A stretch of 7,018 nt of DNA from Planctomycetota bacterium (GTDB taxonomy: Bacteria; Planctomycetota; B15-G4): contig QNBX01000204.1 in the NCBI GenBank assembly GCA_003644265.1, positions 1-7,018 of the forward strand, in the 5' to 3' direction. Both the position numbers and the translations under genes were made by a program. Below the pieces are notes generated by a model that did no database searches, was not told the origin of the DNA, and saw nothing but the letters and a program-made list of their open reading frames with translations. Positions 1-7,018 of the stretch are shown here, one piece after another. Position 1 is the stretch's first letter, and each line of letters begins with the position of its first letter.

Positions 1-691
1 AGGCGTAGCGTTCGATGCTGAGCGGGGTGTCGAGCAGTCGCAGGGCGCCGGCGGAGGCCGCCACCGCGGCGTCGGCGTTGGGGCCGTCCATGGCCACGGC
101 GTCCACGTCACCCACCAGCAGGCGCTCGGCCGGGGACAGCCCGCGCTTGTTCTGATAGATGCCGCGGGCGTCCGGGAGCACGCGTCGCACCGCGCGCTCG
201 CTGGTGGTGCCCGCGCCGGCGGCCACGCGCTTGCCGTCCAGGTCGCTCCAGCGTCGCGGTTCGCCGACCCCGCTGCGCACGAGCACGGCGATGACCGTCT
301 CGAAGTAGGTCTCGCTGAAGTCCACCTTCTCCGCGCGCTCGGGCGTGATGCCAACGGTGGCGCAGACCACATCCACCAGGCCGGCCTGCGCCGAGGGCAA
401 CAGGGTCTCGAAGGGGATGCGCTTCCAGCTCAGCTCCCGGCCCATGTGCCGGGCCAGGGCCTGCATCATCTCGACGTCGCGGCCCCTGGGCGTGCCGTCC
501 TCGTCCACGCCGGCGAAGGGCATGTTGTCGAGGTCGGAGGCCACCACCAGCGCGCGCTCGCCGGGTGCTTCGGCGGGCGGAGGTGCAGCGACGCAGGCGG
601 CCAGCGCCAGGCTCGCCAGGAACAGCGCCAGGACGCGCGCGACACGGCGGGAGGCCGGACCCGACACGCTGCGATCAGCGCGCGGCGACAC
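1..691 (-). CDS. Family-3 amino-acid-binding lipoprotein (extracellular solute-binding protein), 3' end outside window
   Basis: Partial gene; about 230 residues are visible and the C-terminus runs off the left edge. The N-terminus has Arg-Arg, a hydrophobic stretch and a lipobox ending LALAAC (Cys33 from the chosen start), so it should be an acylated envelope lipoprotein. A Pro/Ala-rich linker follows, then an SBP_bac_3 fold: GRDVEMMQALA (70-80), a PERAEKVDFSETY block (117-129), AGAGTTSER (158-166) and DAVAMDGPNAD (197-207). By eye, Arg119, Thr162/163 and Asp202 match the residues that hold the alpha-carboxylate and alpha-amino groups in HisJ-type binding proteins, so the ligand is probably an amino acid; which one cannot be told. 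It lies directly downstream of the P5C dehydrogenase, probably in one operon. No ATG fits. GTG at 691 (GAGG about 10 nt upstream) is preferred; TTG at 700 (overlapping the preceding stop) and GTG at 667 are alternatives. It may serve an ABC importer whose permease lies outside the window, or act as a sensor. Confidence 0.85.
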   Translation of the reverse strand, partial: MSPRADRSVSGPASRRVARVLALFLASLALAACVAAPPPAEAPGERALVVASDLDNMPFAGVDEDGTPRGRDVEMMQALARHMGRELSWKRIPFETLLPSAQAGLVDVVCATVGITPERAEKVDFSETYFETVIAVLVRSGVGEPRRWSDLDGKRVAAGAGTTSERAVRRVLPDARGIYQNKRGLSPAERLLVGDVDAVAMDGPNADAAVAASAGALRLLDTPLSIERYA

Positions 692-696
692 CGCGC

Positions 697-2328
<1,632 letters not shown>

Positions 2329-2499
2329 GGCGGCGGATTCTACGGATGGGGCCCTCCAAATTTCTTCTGTCCGCTGGCCCGGCCGCCGCTCGCTTCGATC
2401 AGTGGGAGCCGACGGGCGCGGCCTGCCGACCATCCCAGACAGCCCTGGCCGTGGCGCGGCTTGGCCAGGGACCCCCAGGGCACCTCACGGGAATCGGGC
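2329..2499. promoter_or_regulatory. Divergent intergenic region between P5C dehydrogenase and histidine kinase genes
   Basis: This 171-bp gap must hold the promoters for both outward-facing genes unless either is read from further away. It has the only short A/T-rich patch in the neighbourhood (CCAAATTTCTTCT, 2356-2368). On the minus strand a TAGAAT hexamer (2342-2337) matches five of six bases of a sigma-70 -10 box. However, it would put the transcript start within a few bases of the dehydrogenase ATG, and no -35 box sits at normal spacing, so it is weak evidence. A GC-rich inverted repeat at 2443-2470 lies on the kinase side. I see no convincing kinase promoter. Confidence 0.45.
2443..2470. 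repeat. 8-bp perfect inverted repeat upstream of the histidine kinase gene
   Basis: CCCTGGCC (2443-2450) and GGCCAGGG (2463-2470) are exact reverse complements separated by 12 nt. A further CCAGGG (2475-2480) repeats the core of the right arm 10 bp on, about one helical turn. The dyad ends 29 nt before the kinase ATG. It could be an operator for a dimeric regulator, or a hairpin in the kinase 5' leader. In DNA this rich in G+C, an 8-bp dyad can also arise by chance, so its function is unproven. Confidence 0.4.
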
Positions 2500-3708
2500 A
2501 TGAGAGAGGGCGACGGACAGGGCCGGCAGCTTGGCCACGCGCCGGGAGGCCTGGGTGACATCGTCCAGCTGCTGCCGATCGGGGTGTACCGGGCCAGCGT
2601 GGATGGGCGCCTGGCCTTTGCCAACGCGGCCCTCCTGCGGCTGCTCGGCCTCGACCCGGCCAATCGGGTCCCGCCGCTCGATCTCGGCGCCGTGCTCCAG
2701 GACGAGCTGTCAGAGCACGTGGGCGCGGCGCGGGGCCTCGAGCAGGTCGAGGACCTGGGTCTGGGAGGGACGCGCCGGCGCGGACGGGTTGTACTGCATC
2801 GGGTCGATGGGGGTCGCCGCGCGGTGGCGGTCACGGAGCGGCTCACGTCCGACGAGAGCGGCCGCGCCTGGCTGGACGGCACGGTGGAGGAGCGGACCGG
2901 GCAGGGCCGGCCGGAGCGGCTCGAGGAGGCGCGGCGCTTCGAGACCATCGGGCGCGAGTCCGGCACCATCGCGCATGACGTCAACAACCTCATGACGGCT
3001 ATCGGCGGCTACGCCTCGCTGCTGCGATCGGGCCTGGAGGAGGCCGACGAGCGCCGTCGCGACGTGGACGGCATCCTGGAGGCGACCGCCCGCTGCCGCG
3101 TGCTGGTGGAGCGCTTGCTGAACGCGGGCCAAGCCGACGCGGGGCCGGCGCCTGTGCTGGACGTGCTCACGGTGGTGGACGGCGCACGCGGGCTGCTCGA
3201 GCGCCTGTTGGGCGGCCGCGGGCGGCTCGAACTGGAGCTGCGCTCGGCGCCCTCACCCGTGCGCATGCGCGCGTGCGAGCTGGAGCAGGTGCTGATCAAC
3301 CTGGTGACCAACGCGCGCGACGCCGTGCGCAGCGACGGCACCATCCGGCTCATGCTGCGACAGGTCGAGGGGGGCGCGCCGGTCGAGGGTCGTGCCGCTG
3401 CAGGCGCAGACGCGCAGGCGGAGGGCCACCCAGATGGGGGCCGGGAGGCGCTCCCCGAGGCATGCCGATGCATGGGGCGACAGGTGCTGCTGAGCGTGGT
3501 GGACGATGGCGAGGGCATGCCCTCCGAGGTGGCCGAGCGCGTGTTCGATTCGTTCTACACCACCAAGGAGTCGCGCTCCGGCACGGGCCTCGGGCTCAGC
3601 ACGGTGCGTTCCATCGTGGAACGGGTGGGCGGCGACGTGCGTGTGGTGACGCGCCTCGGAGTGGGCACGCGGGTGGACGTCTGGCTGCCGCGGGCCGAGC
3701 TGGACTGA
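2500..3708 (+). CDS. Soluble PAS-domain sensor histidine kinase
   Basis: A 402-residue two-component kinase with no predicted membrane segment, so probably cytosolic. A PAS-like sensor domain covers about 18-132 (LLPIGVYRASVDGRLAFANAA, ending LDGTVEERT). A HisKA dimerisation/phosphotransfer domain follows at about 144-212, with the H-box around IAHDVNNLMTAIGGY; His159 is the expected phospho-acceptor. The HATPase_c domain (about 255-397) shows the N-box LEQVLINLVTNARDAV (261-276), G1 box DDGEGMP (335-341), F-box VFDSFYTTKE (348-357) and G2 box GTGLGLS (361-367). All catalytic motifs look intact. The overall pattern resembles the NtrB-like PAS kinases common in delta-proteobacterial and related genomes. 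No receiver domain is attached and no response regulator is adjacent, so it is an orphan within this window; signal and partner are unknown. Residues 288-327 form an Ala/Gly/Glu-rich insertion with Cys322-x-Cys324. ATG 2500 places the PAS domain close to the N-terminus. The ribosome-binding site is weak (CGGGAA), and in-frame TTG 2461 is an alternative. The frame stays open much further upstream only as the antisense of the dehydrogenase gene. Confidence 0.93.
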   Translation: MREGDGQGRQLGHAPGGLGDIVQLLPIGVYRASVDGRLAFANAALLRLLGLDPANRVPPLDLGAVLQDELSEHVGAARGLEQVEDLGLGGTRRRGRVVLHRVDGGRRAVAVTERLTSDESGRAWLDGTVEERTGQGRPERLEEARRFETIGRESGTIAHDVNNLMTAIGGYASLLRSGLEEADERRRDVDGILEATARCRVLVERLLNAGQADAGPAPVLDVLTVVDGARGLLERLLGGRGRLELELRSAPSPVRMRACELEQVLINLVTNARDAVRSDGTIRLMLRQVEGGAPVEGRAAAGADAQAEGHPDGGREALPEACRCMGRQVLLSVVDDGEGMPSEVAERVFDSFYTTKESRSGTGLGLSTVRSIVERVGGDVRVVTRLGVGTRVDVWLPRAELD

Positions 3709-3739
3709 GCCCAGGCTGGAGCGGCGCGCCGCCGGGCGA

Positions 3740-3769
3740 CGGGCTGTGAGCCCGGGGCCCTGCGGCCCT
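3740..3769. terminator. Tandem GC hairpins between convergent genes (weak terminator candidate)
   Basis: The 87-bp gap between the kinase stop and the efflux-pump stop contains CGGGCT-gtg-AGCCCG (3740-3754), a perfect 6-bp stem with a 3-nt loop. Next to it is GGGGCC-ctgc-GGCCCT (3754-3769), a 6-bp stem with one G-U pair. They share one base, so both cannot form fully at once. Neither is followed by a T-run on either strand, so this is not a classical intrinsic terminator. The convergent layout makes a bidirectional transcription end here plausible. Confidence 0.25.
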
Positions 3770-3795
3770 CGCGGCAGCGCGAGCTGGCGCCCGGA

Positions 3796-6700
3796 TCAGC
3801 CCTCCGTCGGCGCCTGGCAGCCCGTGGCGCAAGTCATTCCGCGCGCAGCGGCGCTCTCGTGGCGCTTGCGCCAGGGCGAGAAGCTCGTGAACAGGTCACC
3901 CACGTCGTCGAGCCAGGTGTAGATCAACGGGACCGCCAGCAGGGTCAGGAAGGTGCTGAAGGCCAGGCCTCCCGCTACGGTGATGGCCATGGGCTCGTAG
4001 CCCGAGCTCTCGTTCTGCCCGGGGAAGATGCGCGGCACGGCCATGGGCATGAGCCCGAAGATGGTGGTCAGCGCGGTCATCAGGATGGGCCGCAGGCGGT
4101 CGCGGCCGCCGCTCACCAGGGCCTCGGTGCGGTCGAAGCCCTCGGCGCGCAGGCGCTGCACGCGGTCCAGCAGCAGGATGGCGTTGTTCACCACGATGCC
4201 CGCCAGCAGCACCATGCCCACGCCCACCATCTCGTTCATGGCGCTGTCGGTCGCCAGCAGGGTGATGTTCACGCCCATGATGGCCAGCAGGATCGAGAAC
4301 AAGATCGAGAAGGGCAGGGCCGCCGACTCCAGCAGGATGGCGATCAGCAGGTAGACCAGCACCACGCTGAAGCCGAGCGTCCGGAACAGCTCGGTCATGT
4401 CGGCGTCGAAGTCGTCCTGCCCGCCCTCCTCGGTCCAGCCGTAGCCCTCGGGGAAGGGGTGGTTGGCCATGACCGCGTCCACGTCGCGCGAGACCTTGAA
4501 CAGGTTGTCGCAGTTGGGCTTGGCGGTGATGCCCATGGTGGTGCGTGCGTTGCGACGCACCAGCGTGCCCAGCGCCTTGTCGAACTCGAAGTGCGCCACC
4601 GTGGCCAGCGGCACCACCGTGCCTTGATCGGTGTAGAGCCCGAGGTTGCGCAGGAACTCCAGGCTCTCCTGCTCGCTCTGGCCGTACTCGATCAGCACGC
4701 GCACGTCGCGCTCGCCCAGGGTCAGGTCCGGCAGGCGCTGGCCACCCAGGCCCCAGGCCACCATGCCTCGCAGCGCCTCGGGCGCCACGCCCAGCTCGCT
4801 GGCGCGGTCGCGGTCGATCTGCAGGTGCACCTCGTCCAGCCCCGAGTCGAGGTCGGTCTTGACGTTGTCGAGCAGGGGCTTGCTGCGGCCCTCCGAGTCG
4901 ATCCAGGTCAGGGCCTCGAGCTGCTCCTTGATGTCTCTCGCCAGGGCGGTCAACACCTTGGAGTCGGGGCCGTTGAGGTCCAGGCGCAGGTCGGTGCCGG
5001 CACCGCTGAAGCCCACTTGCAGCTCGATGCCCGGCAGGGGCGGCGCGCTCAACCGCAGCTTGTCGGGCAGGGTCTCGTTCTGCTGTTCGGTGATGTCGTC
5101 TCGCGGGTAGAACGACACCTCGCCGCCGCGGCGGCTGAACTGCGCCGAGTACGAGTCGCAGCCCCAGGCGTCCATCTGCTCGTCAGCCCACTTCTCATAG
5201 AAGCGGAAGACCTTGTTGGTCTCGGAGAGGGAGTAGGTCGACGGCGTGCGGATGTTGAGTGACACGCTGCGGTCGCCTTCCTCCCCGCCCCGGCTGGAGC
5301 GCAGCTGGGAGCCGCACCACTGCGAGAAGATCACCACCAGCATCAGGATCAAGAAGGCGCCAAAGCGGTGACCCAGCACCCAGCGCAGTGAGTGCTGATA
5401 GACCCGGTCCAGCCTGCTGTGGCCGGACGTGGCCACGGTCTGCCGCGGCGCGCGCTTGTTCATCAGCCGCGCGGCAAACGTCGGCAGGAACACCAGCGCC
5501 ACCAGCAAGGACGCCATCAGTGACCAGCTGATGGGCAGACCCACCTCGGCCATGAAGACCTTGGAGTTGCGGTCGCCGTCCATGAACACCAGCGGCAGGA
5601 AGACCACGATGGAGGTGAGCGTGGCGGTCAGCACGGCCAGGCCTACCTCGCCCGCGCCGCTGCTCGCGGACGCGCTGCGGCTGAGCCCCTGGCGGCGCTT
5701 GGCCACGATGTTCTCGATCACCACCACGGAGTTGTCGACCAACATGCCGATGCCCAGGGTGAAGCCCGAGAGCGAGATCAGGTTGAGCGTGTGGCCGCTG
5801 AAGTACACGGCCATGACCGCGCTCAGCAGCGAGGCCGGGATGGCGATGGCCGCCAGCAACGTCATGCGCAGATCGCGCAGGAAGAAGAACAGGATGATGA
5901 CCGCAAACAGGCCGCCAAAGTAGGCGCTGCCCTTGAGGCCGTCGATCGACTTGAGGATGGTCTCCTTCTGGTTCCAGAACAGGTTGAGCTTGACGCCGGC
6001 CAGGCGCGGGTCGTCCTCGAGCAGCGCCAGCTTCTGCTCCAGGCGCGAGCACACGGCGATGGTGTTCTGGTCGGACTCGCGCGAGATGCTCATGCCCACC
6101 GCGGCCTGCCCGTTGATGCGCCAGACCGAGTCGCGGTAGGCGCGCGCCAGGACGATCTCGGCCACGTCCGAGAGCACCAGACCGTTGCCCACCGGGTAGC
6201 GCTCGATCTCGTGCACCGATTGGAAGCGCGCGTCGATCCGCAGCGCGTAGGTGCGCTGGCCGTCGTCCAGCTGGCCGGCCGGCATGGTGAAGTTGTCGCT
6301 CTGCATCTGCCGGATGATCTGGCCCAGGTCGATGCCGTAGCCCGCCACCTTCTCGATGTCCACGAACACGCGCACGGCCTCGTCCACCACGCCGAAGGTG
6401 CCCACCAACGCCACGCCGTCCACGCCCTCGAGCTGGGGGACGATGATGTCCTCGATGGGGCCAAACGGGTCCTCGGCCGTGTCGTCGTACTCCACGCCGA
6501 TCCACATCACCGGCATGTCCGTGTTGCTGTTCCAGCGCCGGATGATGTAGCGATCCATCTCGCTGGGCAGGCGGCCGCGCACGCGCTCGATGCGGTCGCG
6601 CACCTCGCCGTAGGCCACGTTCATGTCGGACTTGGGACCGAACTCCACGCTGATGTCCGCGCCGTTCTCCGCGCTGAAGCTGAAGATCTCGGTGATGCCG

Positions 6701-6966
6701 GGAATGGTGCGCAGCTCGTCCTCGACGATGCGCGTGATCTGGTCCTCGACCTCCTTGGGACCGGCGCCGGGGAACGGCAGCCAGATGGAGAGGCTGCTGC
6801 TCGACAGCCCGCCCGGCAGCAGCGTCAGCGGGATCTTGCGGTAGGCCATGACCCCGGTGCCCAGCAGGGTCAGGAACAACATGGTGATCGTGACCGGCCG
6901 GCGCACGAGGACCTCGGCGATGCGCTGCGCGAGGTTGTGGTGGCCGGGGGTGGGGGGGGCGGGCAT
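3796..6966 (-). CDS. RND-family multidrug efflux permease (AcrB/ACR_tran type), full length
   Basis: A 1056-residue inner-membrane proton antiporter of the resistance-nodulation-division superfamily. It would form a trimer with a periplasmic adaptor and an outer-membrane channel to expel drugs or other amphiphiles. The layout is standard: TM1 (about 25-42), a first periplasmic porter/docking loop to about 348, TM2-TM6 (350-500), TM7 (532-551), a second periplasmic loop (about 552-860) and TM8-TM12 (863-1017). TM4 carries GIGMLVDNSVVVIENI: Asp411 aligns with the first proton-relay Asp of AcrB, while the second is Asn412. TM10 reads GIVVNNAILLLD, so the AcrB relay Lys is Asn927. TM11 keeps RLRPILMT (Arg957, Thr964). 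This single-Asp/NN pattern occurs in many RND pumps outside the AcrB subgroup; substrates cannot be predicted. The C-terminal tail (1031-1056) is short, basic, then Cys-x3-Cys. ATG 6966 gives a normal N-terminal lead to TM1, but no Shine-Dalgarno is visible and the frame stays open through C-rich DNA to the window edge. No adaptor gene is visible; it may lie upstream, outside the window. Confidence 0.95.
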   Translation of the reverse strand: MPAPPTPGHHNLAQRIAEVLVRRPVTITMLFLTLLGTGVMAYRKIPLTLLPGGLSSSSLSIWLPFPGAGPKEVEDQITRIVEDELRTIPGITEIFSFSAENGADISVEFGPKSDMNVAYGEVRDRIERVRGRLPSEMDRYIIRRWNSNTDMPVMWIGVEYDDTAEDPFGPIEDIIVPQLEGVDGVALVGTFGVVDEAVRVFVDIEKVAGYGIDLGQIIRQMQSDNFTMPAGQLDDGQRTYALRIDARFQSVHEIERYPVGNGLVLSDVAEIVLARAYRDSVWRINGQAAVGMSISRESDQNTIAVCSRLEQKLALLEDDPRLAGVKLNLFWNQKETILKSIDGLKGSAYFGGLFAVIILFFFLRDLRMTLLAAIAIPASLLSAVMAVYFSGHTLNLISLSGFTLGIGMLVDNSVVVIENIVAKRRQGLSRSASASSGAGEVGLAVLTATLTSIVVFLPLVFMDGDRNSKVFMAEVGLPISWSLMASLLVALVFLPTFAARLMNKRAPRQTVATSGHSRLDRVYQHSLRWVLGHRFGAFLILMLVVIFSQWCGSQLRSSRGGEEGDRSVSLNIRTPSTYSLSETNKVFRFYEKWADEQMDAWGCDSYSAQFSRRGGEVSFYPRDDITEQQNETLPDKLRLSAPPLPGIELQVGFSGAGTDLRLDLNGPDSKVLTALARDIKEQLEALTWIDSEGRSKPLLDNVKTDLDSGLDEVHLQIDRDRASELGVAPEALRGMVAWGLGGQRLPDLTLGERDVRVLIEYGQSEQESLEFLRNLGLYTDQGTVVPLATVAHFEFDKALGTLVRRNARTTMGITAKPNCDNLFKVSRDVDAVMANHPFPEGYGWTEEGGQDDFDADMTELFRTLGFSVVLVYLLIAILLESAALPFSILFSILLAIMGVNITLLATDSAMNEMVGVGMVLLAGIVVNNAILLLDRVQRLRAEGFDRTEALVSGGRDRLRPILMTALTTIFGLMPMAVPRIFPGQNESSGYEPMAITVAGGLAFSTFLTLLAVPLIYTWLDDVGDLFTSFSPWRKRHESAAARGMTCATGCQAPTEG

Positions 6967-7018
6967 GGGGGGATGGTACGGGGGGGTGGGGGGGGATGGG
7001 TGGCGGGGGGGTGGCGGG
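6946..7018 (+). repeat. G-run tract across the efflux-pump start codon (G-quadruplex-prone, low complexity)
   Basis: The plus strand holds successive G runs of 5, 8, 3, 6, 7, 8, 3, 7 and 3 bases, separated mostly by one to seven bases and broken by the pump's start codon (6964-6966). It readily satisfies the usual four-runs-of-three-or-more pattern for an intramolecular G-quadruplex, several times over. On the pump's coding strand it is a C-rich leader with no purine-rich ribosome-binding site. The tract continues to the window edge, so its full length is unknown. It could be a regulatory structure, a polyproline-coding extension, or low-complexity drift. Homopolymer length errors in sequencing are also likely here. 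Confidence 0.7.

Noticed and set aside
2337..2342. TAGAAT on the minus strand as a promoter -10 box for the dehydrogenase.
   Set aside because: It would give an almost leaderless transcript and no -35 box lies at 16-18 bp, so it is mentioned only inside the intergenic entry and not called separately.
2329..2433. A 35-residue N-terminal extension of the dehydrogenase from ATG 2433.
   Set aside because: It is Arg/Pro/Ser-rich with no family resemblance; the family N-terminus starts at the ATG at 2328. It would also consume most of the divergent intergenic region.
2340..2993. A 217-codon minus-strand frame overlapping the kinase and the divergent intergenic gap.
   Set aside because: Ser/Arg/Pro-rich antisense shadow of the kinase PAS and HisKA region.
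3859..5262. A 467-codon plus-strand frame opposite the RND pump.
   Set aside because: His/Gln/Val/Gly-rich antisense shadow of a highly conserved pump gene; no recognisable domain.
5195..6505. A 436-codon minus-strand frame inside the RND pump gene.
   Set aside because: Out-of-frame overlap with the pump, dominated by Arg/Gly/His/Ala as expected of a shifted high-GC frame.

Overview
This is a high-G+C bacterial window, with GC-rich third codon positions and long open frames on the strands opposite the real genes. It carries four protein genes and no RNA gene, CRISPR array or insertion sequence that I can see. The RND efflux pump and a probable exported lipoprotein point to a diderm (Gram-negative) bacterium. 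The proline-catabolic dehydrogenase is of the stand-alone ALDH4A1-like type, not the fused PutA type of many Proteobacteria. Together with the soluble PAS histidine kinase and the base composition, this fits Myxococcota or related high-GC lineages, but that placement is a guess.

Left block (minus strand, 1-2328): transcription runs right to left from an L-glutamate gamma-semialdehyde (delta-1-pyrroline-5-carboxylate) dehydrogenase into a family-3 amino-acid-binding lipoprotein cut by the left window edge. The two genes are nearly contiguous (5-nt gap with the preferred start), so they are probably one transcript. A plausible joint role is sensing or capturing an amino acid such as proline, ornithine or arginine while oxidising its common intermediate to glutamate.

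Middle (plus strand, 2500-3708): a soluble PAS-HisKA-HATPase histidine kinase is divergent from the dehydrogenase. The 171-bp shared intergenic region contains an 8-bp perfect inverted repeat (2443-2470). No response regulator lies next to the kinase within the window.

Right block (minus strand, 3796-6966): a full-length 12-TM RND efflux permease is convergent with the kinase across an 87-bp gap holding two short GC hairpins. Its start region (6946-7018) is an extreme G-run tract on the plus strand (C-rich on the coding strand). It can form a G-quadruplex on paper, leaves the frame open and proline-rich past the window edge, and makes the pump's start codon uncertain. The adaptor and outer-membrane partners, if clustered, lie beyond the window.

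Overall this looks like an ordinary chromosomal region. The points worth a second look are the G-run tract, the dyad between the divergent genes, the dehydrogenase-lipoprotein pairing, and a Cys-containing insertion in the kinase ATPase domain. I found no convincing evidence of a new system.
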